Below the pieces are notes generated by a model, which worked only from the letters and a program-made list of their open reading frames with translations, searched no databases and had not been told where the DNA came from. DNA of 64,000 nt, taken from assembly GCF_030296615.1 (NCBI RefSeq), contig NZ_AP027732.1, positions 1,798,001 to 1,862,000 of the forward strand. The letters are read 5' to 3'. Positions 10,083 to 18,861 of this stretch are shown here, piece by piece. The stretch is from Frondihabitans sucicola. Lineage in GTDB: Bacteria; Actinomycetota; Actinomycetes; Actinomycetales; Microbacteriaceae. Each line of letters starts with the position of its first letter. Within the stretch, counting starts at the first letter, position 1. A program made the position numbers and the translations under genes.

Positions 10083-11131
10083 ATGTCCAACTCACCCGCA
10101 CCCCTCCGCGTCGCCGTCGTCGGCGCCGGCATGATGGGCGCCGACCACGTCAGCAGGATCACGAAGCGCATCTCCGGCGCCGAGGTCACGGCCGTCGTCG
10201 ACCCCGACACCGCGCGGGCCACCGCTGCTGCGGCCAACGCTCCCGGCGCGCAGACGTTCGCCTCGTTCGAAGAGGCGCTCGCCGCGACGCAGCTCGACGC
10301 CGTCATCATCGCGACGCCCGGTTTCCTGCACGAGCCCGTGATCCTGCCCGCGCTCGAGGCGGGTCTCGCGATCCTGTCGGAGAAGCCGCTCAGCGACACC
10401 GTCGAGTCGAGTCTCCGCATCATCGAGGCCGAACAGAAGCTCGAGCGCCCGCGCATCCAGGTCGGATTCATGCGGCGCTTCGACAAGGGCTACCTCGAAC
10501 TCCGCGACCTGGTGAAGTCCGGCGACAACGGTGCTCTGCTCGCGCTGCACTGCGCGCACCGCAATCCGTCCACCCCGCCGAACTATTCGAGTCCGCTCTG
10601 ATCACCGACTCGGTGATCCACGAGATCGACACGGTGCCGTTCATCGTGGGCGAGCCGATCGTCTCGGTGGAGGTCAAGAAGCCGCGCCGCAACTCGCTCG
10701 CTCCCGATGGTCTGCTCGACCCGCAATTCGTCCTGCTCGAGACCGTCTCGGGCGTTCTCGCGATCGTCGAGATCAACGTCAACGTGCAGTTCGGCTACCA
10801 GGTCACGACCGATGCCGTCTTCGAGAGCGGCATCGCCTCGATCGGCCGCGCCGAGACCATCACGGTGGCCACGTCCGGGCAGATCGGCCAGGGCGTCACC
10901 CCGTCGTTCAAGGAGCGCTTCGGCGCTGCCTACGACGTCGAGGTGCAGCGCTGGGTCGACGCCGCTCACAAGGGCGAGATCGACGGGCCCTCGGCCTGGG
11001 ACGGCTACCTCGCCAGCGTGGTCGCCGACGCCGGTGTGCTCGCTCAGCAGTCCGGCAAGAAGGAGCCTGTCGTCTACGCGCTCGAGAAGCCCGCCTTCTA
11101 CGAGACGACCCAGTCGCTCGCCAGGGCCTGA
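10083..11131 (+). CDS. iolG: Inositol 2-dehydrogenase, Gfo/Idh/MocA family (one-base break)
   Basis: NAD-dependent oxidation of myo-inositol to 2-keto-myo-inositol. The Rossmann start AVVGAGMMGADHVSRI and the catalytic-region motif SEKPLSDTVESS are present. The frame ends in NPSTPPNYSSPL and resumes with ITDSVIHEIDTVPFIVGEPIVSV, a characteristic IolG segment containing the D-x3-H motif. One base is missing at about 10590-10597; this is the one break not clearly inside a homopolymer. Restored length is about 349 residues. AGGAGAA precedes the ATG at 10083. Confidence 0.9.
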
Positions 11132-11136
11132 GCCGC

Positions 11137-12008
11137 ATGGTCAAGATCGCTCTCGACCCCACCCCTTCCACCACGACCACTCGCTTCTCGAGTTGCCGGG
11201 CAAGGTGGCACAGCTCGGCTACGAGTACCTTCAGCTCACCCCGCACAAAGACTTCATCCCGTTCTTCCGCCATCCGAAGGCCGACGACGACCTCGTCGAC
11301 GCCTTCGCGGGAGCGTGCAGAGACGCCGGAGTGAAGATCGCGTCCGTGCTGCCCGTGCTGCGCTGGTCGAGCCCCGTCGAAGCGGAGCGCGTCGCGGCCG
11401 TGAAGCAGTGGAAGCGCGTGATCGAGATCACGGCGCGCCTCGGCGTCGACCTGATCAACACCGAGTTCAGCGGTCGCCCCGAGCTGCAGGAGGAGTCGGA
11501 GCGCGCCTTCTACGACTCCGCCGACGAGCTGCTGCCGCTGTTCGAGCGGGAGGGCATCCGCGTGCTCATCGACCCGCACCCCGACGACTTCGTCGAAGAC
11601 GGTCTCGAGGCGCTCCGCGTCATCCGCGGGCTCAACTCGAAGCAGGTCGGGCTCGCGTTCGTCGCGTGCCACACCTTCCACTACGGCAACCAGACGCCGG
11701 CGATCTTCGAGGCGGCGGGTGAGAGGATCGGCCTGCTGCACATCGCCGACACGTTCGACCACCACCGGTCGCACGGCCTGCGGTACATCACCAACCCGCC
11801 CGGCAACCCGGTGCGCGTGCACCAGCACCTGCCCATCGGCACGGGCGACGTCGACTGGGACGAGTTCTTCGGCGGCCTGAAGGGTCTCGGCTTCTTCGAC
11901 CGCGACGACACGGTCGCCGTGTCGAGCGTTTTCGCCGAAGACGAGAACGCCGACGAGGTGTCGCGCTACCAGCTCGACGAGATCCGCCGCAGGATCGCGT
12001 CGGCCTGA
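11137..12008 (+). CDS. iolH: Sugar phosphate isomerase/epimerase of the iol operon (IolH/IolI-like), one-base break
   Basis: TIM-barrel protein of the xylose isomerase-like superfamily; the N-terminus reads MVKIALDPTP and then, one frame over, FHHDHSLLELPGKVAQLGYEYLQLTPH. The missing C is in the run at 11162-11165. Metal-ligand segments LINTEFSGRPE, VLIDPHPDDF, ACHTFHYGN and LLHIADTFDHHRSHG are visible. Last gene of the operon, followed by a 40-nt palindrome. By position and N-terminal sequence it matches the C. glutamicum IolH type; the exact substrate cannot be read from sequence. Confidence 0.82.
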
Positions 12009-12062
12009 CCTGGCCCGCCGCCGCCTCCTGGCCCGCCGCGGCCGCCTGGCCCGCCGCAACGC
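12009..12062 (+). repeat. Three-copy 18-bp tandem repeat
   Basis: CCTGGCCCGCCGC recurs at 12009-12021, 12027-12039 and 12045-12057, an exact 18-bp period directly after the iolH stop codon and before the terminator palindrome. Confidence 0.9.
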
Positions 12063-12067
12063 GTTTC

Positions 12068-12107
12068 ACGGACAAAGCACCCTGCCGCGGCAGGGTGCTT
12101 TGTCCGT
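12068..12107. terminator. Perfect 40-nt palindrome between convergent genes
   Basis: The 40 nt are fully self-complementary, centred on CCTGCCGCGGCAGG, with outer arms ACGGACAAAGCAC and GTGCTTTGTCCGT. It sits between the end of the iol operon and the end of the minus-strand gene at 12142. It can form a hairpin from either strand, so a bidirectional terminator is likely although there is no long T tract. Confidence 0.8.
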
Positions 12108-12141
12108 TCCGTGTCTGCTCGAGGCACGTGCGGGAGACGCG

Positions 12142-12348
12142 TCAGTCGGCGAGGGTGGCGATCGCGTGAGCCCAGAGGAAGTACTTGTTCGTGCCCAGAT
12201 CGCCGATCGTGGTGATGCCGAAGGCCTCCTTGAGGTGAGTGGCGTCCCCGTCGCTCACACCCTGCAGGGCCGCAACCGGCAGCGCCGCCAGCTGGTCGAT
12301 GGGAGTGGATTCGTACGCCTTGTCGAGTTTGTCCGCGATTCCTGCCAT
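12142..12348 (-). CDS. Small helix-hairpin-helix-like protein, unknown function
   Basis: 68 residues beginning MAGIADKLDKAYESTPIDQL. The middle (LPVAALQGVSDGDATHLKEAFGITTIGDLG) has the pattern of a helix-hairpin-helix unit, which often binds DNA non-specifically, and the C-terminus is WAHAIATLAD. An AGGAGG Shine-Dalgarno lies about 6 nt before the ATG at 12348, which decides this start over an upstream in-frame one. Unrecognised beyond that. Confidence 0.75.
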   Translation of the reverse strand: MAGIADKLDKAYESTPIDQLAALPVAALQGVSDGDATHLKEAFGITTIGDLGTNKYFLWAHAIATLAD

Positions 12349-12446
12349 GGGAGACCTCCTAGATGAGATGGATAGTGCTTCCCTCCGCACGCTACTCAGG
12401 GGATCCCGACGGACTCAAGCAAAATCTTCGCGCGATTCGCCGACTT

Positions 12447-12456
12447 TGTTAGGACA
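12447..12456 (+). promoter_or_regulatory. IolR/GntR operator-like site upstream of the transaldolase gene
   Basis: TGTTAGGACA; its reverse complement TGTCCTAACA differs from the iolC site TGTCCTGACA at one base. It lies 16-25 bp before a possible -10 box TAGACT (12473-12478), so it would cover the -35 region as at iolC. Confidence 0.5.
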
Positions 12457-12502
12457 TTACGTCGCGCGCTCGTAGACTCGACGTAGAGATTGGAGAATCC
12501 CC

Positions 12503-13633
12503 ATGACATCGACCTTTGCGACGAAACCCGTCACCGAAGACGGCACCGACACCCGCCCCAGCACTCTCCGCGCGGCCCAAGACACTCCCACGAGCCTCTG
12601 GAACGATTCCGCAGACCCCCGCGAGCTGAGCACGTCCATCAACGAGTTCGGTGCCGTCGGGGCCACCTGCAACCCGGTGATCGCGCTCACCTGCATCAAG
12701 AACGACCCCGACACCTGGATCCCTCGCCTCCGCGAGCTCGCCGCAGAGTTCCCGACCGCGGGCGAGTCCGAACTCGGTTGGAAGGCGGTCGAAGAGCTCT
12801 CCATCGGTGCCGCCAAGCTGCTCGAGCCGGCGTTCGAGGCTTCGGGCGGGCGCAACGGTCGCCTGTCGATGCAGACGGATCCGCGCTTCCACCGCGACAA
12901 GAAGGCCCTCGTCGAGCAGGCCGTGTACTTCTCCGGTCTCGCGAAGAACATCATTGTCAAGATCCCGGCGACGAAGCTCGGCATCGAGGCCATGGAGGAG
13001 GCCGTCTATCGCGGCGTCAGCATCAACGCGACCGTGTCGTTCACGGTTCCGCAGGCCGTCGCGGTGGGCGAGGCTCTCGAGCGAGGGCTGGCCCGCCGCA
13101 AGGCCGACGGCTCGGCGGCCCCGAATCCTGAGAAGACCGAGTTCGGCAACGTCGTCACCATCATGGGCGGCCGGCTCGACGACTGGCTCAAGGTCGTCGT
13201 CAAGCGCGACAAGATCCTGATCGACCCGGGCTACCTCGAGTGGGCGGGTGTCGCAGCCCTCAAGAAGGCGCACCACACGTTCGTCGAGCGCGGATTCTCG
13301 TCGCGTGTGCTCTCGGCGGGTTTCCGCAACTACATGCAGTGGTCGGAACTCGTGGGGGGCGACCTCGTCGTCTCGCCTCCGTTCCAGTGGCAGGTCGACA
13401 TCAACAAGAACGAGATCCCCGCCGCGAACCGTATCGACGTGCCCGTCGATCCCGAGATCATTGCGGCTCTCCGCGCCAAGATCCCCGACTTCAGCCGCGC
13501 CTACGACGTGGACGGCATGGAACCTCACGAGTTCGATCGTTTCGGTGCGACGGTCACCACGCTGCGCCAGTTCCTCGACGCTGACGCCCAGCTCGACGCC
13601 CTCGTTCGCGACGTGATCGTGCCCGCCAACTAG
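12503..13633 (+). CDS. Transaldolase-family protein
   Basis: 376 residues. The Schiff-base lysine motif is visible as NIIVKIPATKLGIEAMEE (Lys near residue 154), with GAVGATCNPVIALTCI near 50 and SINATVSFTVPQAV near 174. The N-terminus LRAAQDTPTSLWNDSADPRELSTSI and the extended C-terminus differ from housekeeping Tal, so this is a specialised branch. It carries an iol-type operator upstream and sits between the iol operon and its probable regulator, so a role in routing an inositol or related C6/C7 intermediate is inferred. GGAGAA precedes the ATG. Confidence 0.82.
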   Translation: MTSTFATKPVTEDGTDTRPSTLRAAQDTPTSLWNDSADPRELSTSINEFGAVGATCNPVIALTCIKNDPDTWIPRLRELAAEFPTAGESELGWKAVEELSIGAAKLLEPAFEASGGRNGRLSMQTDPRFHRDKKALVEQAVYFSGLAKNIIVKIPATKLGIEAMEEAVYRGVSINATVSFTVPQAVAVGEALERGLARRKADGSAAPNPEKTEFGNVVTIMGGRLDDWLKVVVKRDKILIDPGYLEWAGVAALKKAHHTFVERGFSSRVLSAGFRNYMQWSELVGGDLVVSPPFQWQVDINKNEIPAANRIDVPVDPEIIAALRAKIPDFSRAYDVDGMEPHEFDRFGATVTTLRQFLDADAQLDALVRDVIVPAN

Positions 13634-13655
13634 CATCCTGCGCTTCTCCGGTTTC

Positions 13656-13681
13656 GGCCCTCGCTCTTCGGAGCGGGGGCC
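13656..13681 (+). terminator. Hairpin with TTCG tetraloop after the transaldolase gene
   Basis: An 11-bp stem (GGCCCTCGCTC pairing with GAGCGGGGGCC, one G-T pair) closes a TTCG tetraloop, followed by TTCGTCGTG. Position directly after the stop codon and the very stable loop indicate a terminator. Confidence 0.8.
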
Positions 13682-13722
13682 TTCGTCGTGCGAGAACATT
13701 TTCGGTGACTTATTTGTTAGTA

Positions 13723-13732
13723 TGTTCGAACA
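13723..13732. promoter_or_regulatory. TGT-N4-ACA palindrome upstream of the tautomerase gene
   Basis: TGTTCGAACA is a perfect palindrome 21 bp before the tautomerase ATG, close to TATGTT, a possible -10 box. It shares the TGT-N4-ACA frame with the iol sites but not their central bases, so membership in the same regulon is tentative. Confidence 0.4.
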
Positions 13733-13752
13733 AAGTCTTGGAAAGGATCATC

Positions 13753-14160
13753 ATGCCACTCGTCCGAATCGATGTCACCGCCGGCCGCACCGAAGAGCAG
13801 CTCCGTGACGTCGCCGACGCGATCCACGACGCGATCGTGGAGGTCTACGGCATCCCGGTGCGCGACCGCTTCCAGATCGTCAACGAATTACCGGCGGGCA
13901 GGATCATCGCGCAAGACGCCGGGCTCGGCTTCGAGCGCACCGGCGACGTGGTGATGATCCAGATCTTCACGCAGCGGGGCCGCACCGACGAGAAGAAGGC
14001 CGAACTCTACGACCGCCTCGCGAACGGTCTGGCCGGGCTTGGCGTGGCCGGCGAGAACGTCTTCATCGGCTATGTCGAGAACGGCCCGCAGGACTGGTCG
14101 TTCGGTTTCGGTCGGGCGCAGTACATGACGGGCGAGCTCGGGATCCCCAAGGCCGTCTGA
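13753..14160 (+). CDS. Tautomerase-family protein
   Basis: 135 residues, 4-oxalocrotonate tautomerase superfamily (Tautomerase_2 type). After removal of Met the N-terminal Pro of PLVRIDVTAGR would be the catalytic base. Other conserved features are TEEQLRDVADAIHDAIVEVYGIP, DRFQIVNE, MIQIFTQRGRT and the C-terminal GYVENGPQDWSFGFGRAQY. GAAAGGATC precedes the ATG. It lies between the transaldolase and the GntR regulator and may act on a keto-enol intermediate of the same pathway; that is inference. Confidence 0.85.
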   Translation: MPLVRIDVTAGRTEEQLRDVADAIHDAIVEVYGIPVRDRFQIVNELPAGRIIAQDAGLGFERTGDVVMIQIFTQRGRTDEKKAELYDRLANGLAGLGVAGENVFIGYVENGPQDWSFGFGRAQYMTGELGIPKAV

Positions 14161-14272
14161 GGCCCCGGGGGCGTCGCTCAGGCGCCCGAGATGCAAGGCG
14201 GACGAGGAAGGCCATGGCGGAGCCATTGCCGACGAGGACAACGCCGCAGGTCGAGCGTCTGAGCGGCGCCCG
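14161..14272. repeat. REP-like structured intergenic element between convergent genes
   Basis: Imperfect inverted repeats (GGCGTCGCTCAGGCGCC at 14170-14186 and the related arm at 14252-14270) enclose a segment with GATGCAAGGCG and AACGCCGCAGG. Elements of the form GATGCAAGGCG...AACGCCGCAG are familiar structured intergenic repeats in several bacterial groups. It probably terminates transcription from both sides. Confidence 0.5.
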
Positions 14273-15034
14273 CTACTTCTCGACGAGTGTGATGCTGAAC
14301 GAGTAGAGGTCGGGGCGATAGCAGTGGTACCCGACCTCGACGGCGCGCCCCGAGGCGTCGTAGGCGGTGCGGCTCATCGTGAGGACGGCCCCGTGTTCTT
14401 CGATCTCGAGCAGTGCCGCCTCGTCGCCGTGGCTCGCCCGCGCGCCGATGCGCTGCTTCGCGACGCGCATCGTGACGCCGCGGCCCCGCAGGAGCTGGTA
14501 CAGGCCGAAGGTCTCGAAGTCTTCTTCGCTCAGGTCGGCGACGGCCGTCGGGAGGTAGTTCTCGAGGAGAGCCACGGGCACCTCGTCGGCCAGTCGCAGG
14601 CGGCGGATGTGCGTCACGTCGTCGCCCACCGCGATGCCGAGGTCTTCGGCGATGCGCTCGTCGGCCGGGATCACGTCGTGGGCGAGCACGCGCGTCGTCG
14701 GGTGCTGGTCGCCGGCCTTGAGGTCGTCGAAGAGGCTCGTCAGCTCGACCTTGCGGCTGACCGGCCCGTGGACGACCTGCGTGCCGATGCCGCGGCGGCG
14801 GACCAGGAGGCCCTTGTCGACGAGCTCCTGGATGGCGCGGCGGATGGTGGGCCGGGAGAGTCCGAGTCGCTCGCCGAGTGCCACCTCGTTCTCGAGGCGG
14901 GATCCGGCCGGGAGTTCGCCGCTGGTGATCGCACTCTCGATGCGCGACGAGACCTGGAAGTAGAGCGGCATGGGGCCCGAACGATCGAGGTCCATGAAGA
15001 GGTCTGCTGGCAGCACGCCATCGTGAGTTGTCAT
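14273..15034 (-). CDS. iolR: GntR/HutC-family regulator, probable IolR
   Basis: 253 residues. N-terminal winged helix (about 20-85): PLYFQVSSRIESAITSGELPAGSRL, ENEVALGERLGLSRPTIRRAIQELVDKGLLVRRRGIGTQV. C-terminal UTRA-type ligand domain (about 95-250) ending GYHCYRPDLYSFSITL. It is the only regulator beside the iol cluster, and its upstream region has a TGT-N4-ACA dyad of the kind found before iolC and the transaldolase gene, suggesting autoregulation and control of inositol genes. The symbol is assigned by context. Confidence 0.78.
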   Translation of the reverse strand: MTTHDGVLPADLFMDLDRSGPMPLYFQVSSRIESAITSGELPAGSRLENEVALGERLGLSRPTIRRAIQELVDKGLLVRRRGIGTQVVHGPVSRKVELTSLFDDLKAGDQHPTTRVLAHDVIPADERIAEDLGIAVGDDVTHIRRLRLADEVPVALLENYLPTAVADLSEEDFETFGLYQLLRGRGVTMRVAKQRIGARASHGDEAALLEIEEHGAVLTMSRTAYDASGRAVEVGYHCYRPDLYSFSITLVEK

Positions 15035-15090
15035 CGAATCTTCCCGGTACGTTTACGGTGATGCCGACAGCTGCGTCGACCCACCGCGCG

Positions 15091-15104
15091 ATTGTGCAGA
15101 CAAT
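15091..15104. promoter_or_regulatory. Candidate autoregulatory operator of the GntR gene
   Basis: ATTGTGCAGACAAT has 5-bp arms ATTGT/ACAAT around GCAG, giving TGTGCAGACA in the TGT-N4-ACA frame, 57 bp upstream of the regulator's ATG. Confidence 0.5.
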
Positions 15105-15235
15105 ATCACTGGACGTTGACCTGAGGGGCGGACAAACGCCGCCCGCGAGGTGATCCCGGGTGGACGGGTGCGACTCCTGCGACCGGAGCGGCTCCGGCAG
15201 CCTGGGCGGCCCGCGTGGCCCGCGTGGCTCGCGGC

Positions 15236-15838
15236 TCAGCCGGCGAAACGCACGGGCGTCTTCGCCGCCGCCGGGCGCAGGACGTTGATGCGGACCCCGG
15301 TCGCGGCGGCGAGCTCTGAGATGTCGGCAGCCCCGTGGCGCTTCGCGGCGTGCAGGATGATCGCGGCGCAGGCCTCGGCGTCGGCCAGAGCCTGGTGGTG
15401 CTCGAAGTCGTCGAACCCGGCGGCCATCGCTGCCATCGGCAGTCGGTAGCTGTCGAGCGTGTAGGTCTTGCGAGCCACTTGCAGGCTGCAGAAGTAGCGC
15501 GACGGGGGAGTGTCGAGCCCCGTGGCAGCGCAGGCGCCGCGGATGACGCCCATGTCGAACCCGGCGTTGTGGGCGACCAGGATGTCGTCGCCCGCGAACG
15601 CGAGGAGGTCGGGTAGCTGGTCGGCCCAGCCGAGAGCGTCGATGACGTCGTCGCGCACGATGCCGTGGATGCGCGTGTTCCACTCGGAGAAGTCGTCGTG
15701 GCCGAACGGCGGTTTGATGAGCCAGTTCGCCTTGTCGATGATCGCGCCGTCGTGCACCTTGACGAGCCCGACGGAACAAGCGGAGGCACTGGAGGAATTC
15801 GCGGTCTCGAAGTCGATCGCTACGTAGTCGAGGGGCAC
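15236..15838 (-). CDS. DEDDh 3'-5' exonuclease (DnaQ-like)
   Basis: About 200 residues. Exo I motif DYVAIDFETA with D and E, Exo II VAHNAGFDMGV, and Exo III HQALADAEACA with the DEDDh histidine five residues before Asp. Such stand-alone proteins trim DNA or RNA 3' ends; this is not the replicase subunit by size alone. The GTG at 15838 gives the usual MPLDYVAIDFET-like start; ATGs upstream are out of frame. Divergent from ychF. Confidence 0.85.
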   Translation of the reverse strand: MPLDYVAIDFETANSSSASACSVGLVKVHDGAIIDKANWLIKPPFGHDDFSEWNTRIHGIVRDDVIDALGWADQLPDLLAFAGDDILVAHNAGFDMGVIRGACAATGLDTPPSRYFCSLQVARKTYTLDSYRLPMAAMAAGFDDFEHHQALADAEACAAIILHAAKRHGAADISELAAATGVRINVLRPAAAKTPVRFAG

Positions 15839-15974
15839 CCATTCATGGTTGCACGGGCCGCCGACAGTCGGCGGCGGCTCGCGGTGCGCCTGTGGACAGC
15901 CGTCGATCGTCACGCGAGTCGACGCCGACCGGGCCGGGACCATCGCCCGGGCGCGCAAGTTAGGCTTGTGGACC

Positions 15975-17048
<1,074 letters not shown>

Positions 17049-17100
17049 GGAGTCGGCTCCTCAGAGCGTCGCCAGTATGTCGGCAACGTCCGGCGTCGCC

Positions 17101-17673
17101 TCAGCCCGGCGTCACCATTCTTGGTTGTCGGGTAGGCAGGCGGTAAAGAGCGAACGGCGCGTCCGCCTGCAAGCCTTCGCGACCCTCTACGAGGCCTTCG
17201 CGGACGATGATCCTTTCGAACTCCATTCCGAGACGTGTCATCACAGCCCGTGACGCCCGGTTGTGTACTTCCGTGAACGACACCACCGGGAGCTGGGGTT
17301 CAAAACGCGCTGTCCACTCCACCGCCGCCAGGCCCATCTCTGTGGCATACCCGAGCCCGGTCAGAGCGTCTCGTATGACCCATCCGATTTCGACCACGGT
17401 CTCCCCTTCGAGGTCGAGCCGAGTCGGACCACCGCGGCCGATGAGCGCACCGGTCGCCCGGTCTCTGGCCATCCACTTAGCCACTCCATCGCTCTGCCAG
17501 CGGTCAACCATGCTTCGCGCCCACCGCCGCGTGGCGCCTTCCGTCCAGGGACCGGTCCATCTCGCCACGATGGGATCGGAGTACAGCACGAGAAGGTCAC
17601 GGACATCGCCGGCACCGATCGGCGTCAAGATCATCCTGGGGGTGTCGACGGGCGACAACCGGGACGGATCCAT
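17101..17673 (-). CDS. GNAT-family N-acetyltransferase (RimJ/RimL type)
   Basis: About 190 residues. Acetyl-CoA-binding core: GGPTRLDLEGETVVEIGWVIRDALTGLGYATEMGLAAVEW, then VVSFTEVHNRASRAVMTRLGMEFER, the classic end of a GNAT fold. Substrate unknown; this subgroup often acetylates protein N-termini or small amines. Start at the ATG at 17673; a TTG four codons upstream is possible. Confidence 0.85.
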   Translation of the reverse strand: MDPSRLSPVDTPRMILTPIGAGDVRDLLVLYSDPIVARWTGPWTEGATRRWARSMVDRWQSDGVAKWMARDRATGALIGRGGPTRLDLEGETVVEIGWVIRDALTGLGYATEMGLAAVEWTARFEPQLPVVSFTEVHNRASRAVMTRLGMEFERIIVREGLVEGREGLQADAPFALYRLPTRQPRMVTPG

Positions 17674-17760
17674 CAGGTGAGTCAAGCACCCTGCTGCCAG
17701 GGGCCGCAGAGCGGAGCATCACCTCCGGGCGGAGGGCACAGCCTGGTGCGATCGGCGAAC

Positions 17761-17796
17761 GGGAGGAGCGACCGGCGCGAGCCGGCCGCGCCTCCC
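17761..17796. terminator. Strong G+C hairpin after the Gfo/Idh operon
   Basis: GGGAGG pairs with CCTCCC and CCGGC with GCCGG around a GCGA loop, with CG-rich pairing between. It lies 15 bp past the stop codon of the minus-strand oxidoreductase at 17811. Confidence 0.65.
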
Positions 17797-17810
17797 ACGA
17801 AGGCGTACGG

Positions 17811-18830
17811 CTAGGCGCTGACCGAGTCCACCTGCAGGACGTCCGCGATGGAGCCCGAGCGAGCGCCCTCGTAAGCGGCGAGGATCATGCCGAGCACCGC
17901 GATGCCCTCGCGTTCGGTGTGGATCGGGCGCTGGCCGTCGCGGAGGCAGCGGCCGAATGCGCCGATCTCGGCGGCGAACGTGTCGACCTCCTCGAAAGTC
18001 TCGGTCTCGCTCGTCCCGTCGAGGAGGTTCCAACGGAGGGTGGTGCCGTCGCTGGTCAGCGAGCCGAGCTCGCCGACGGCGCTGAAGCGCTCGGTTCCGG
18101 CGGCGGGCTCGTAGGCCCAGCTGGTGACGAGCTGCCCGACCGCGCCGTTGTCGAAGCGGAACAGCGCCTGCGCCGAGTCCTCGCCTTCCATGAAGGTGAG
18201 CCGGTGCGTCGAGAGCATCGCGGTCGCCTGGACGGGCACGCCGCCGGCGAGGTGCATGAGCAGGTAGCTCGGGTGGTAGCCGGTGTCGATCAGCTCGCCG
18301 CCGCCGCTCGTCGACGCGTGTGCCCGCCAACCCATGTTCGAGGGATCGAACTCGTTGCGGAAGCTGTCGGTCGTGCGGACCTCGTAGACCGAACCGAGTG
18401 CCCCGGATTCGATGAGCTCCTTCGCGCGGGCGACCGCCGGCATGAAGAGCTGGTTGTGGGCGCACATGAGTGTGACACCGGCTTCGGCGACGGCGGCCTG
18501 GACGTCACGAGCCTCATCGGGGCTGAGGCAGAGCGGTTTCTCGCAGAGGATGTGCTTGCCCGCGGCTGCAGCGGCGACGATGGCGTCGCGATGCAGGTGA
18601 TGCGGCAGGCAGATGTCGACGGCGTCGATGTCTGCATCGCGGAGCATGGCGCTGTAGTCGGTGAAGGACGGGACGCCGAGCTCGGCGCCGCGACTCTCCG
18701 CGGTCGCGGCAACGGCGTCGGCGACCGCAGCGATGCGGATGATGTCGCGGTTCTGGGCGTAGCCGGCGATGTGCGCGGTCGCGATCCCGCCGCCGCCGAT
18801 GAGGCCGACGCGGATGAGGGTGCTGGTCAT
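17811..18830 (-). CDS. Gfo/Idh/MocA-family oxidoreductase
   Basis: 339 residues. Rossmann domain IRVGLIGGGGIATAHIAGY; EKP motif KHILCEKPLCLS near residue 95; C-terminal domain with MGWRAHASTSGGGELIDTGYHPSYLLMHL. NAD(P)-dependent sugar or inositol dehydrogenase; substrate unknown. Second gene of a minus-strand operon with another member of the same family 31 bp upstream. GGAGCTTCCC precedes the ATG at 18830. Confidence 0.88.
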   Translation of the reverse strand: MTSTLIRVGLIGGGGIATAHIAGYAQNRDIIRIAAVADAVAATAESRGAELGVPSFTDYSAMLRDADIDAVDICLPHHLHRDAIVAAAAAGKHILCEKPLCLSPDEARDVQAAVAEAGVTLMCAHNQLFMPAVARAKELIESGALGSVYEVRTTDSFRNEFDPSNMGWRAHASTSGGGELIDTGYHPSYLLMHLAGGVPVQATAMLSTHRLTFMEGEDSAQALFRFDNGAVGQLVTSWAYEPAAGTERFSAVGELGSLTSDGTTLRWNLLDGTSETETFEEVDTFAAEIGAFGRCLRDGQRPIHTEREGIAVLGMILAAYEGARSGSIADVLQVDSVSA

Positions 18831-18861
18831 GGGAAGCTCCTGATTCGTGGGTGGGAGAGGG

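Noticed and set aside
2739..12008. The inositol operon as a set of pseudogenes
   Set aside because: Every broken gene is repaired by one base in or near a G/C run, with all active-site motifs intact; sequencing error is the simpler explanation.
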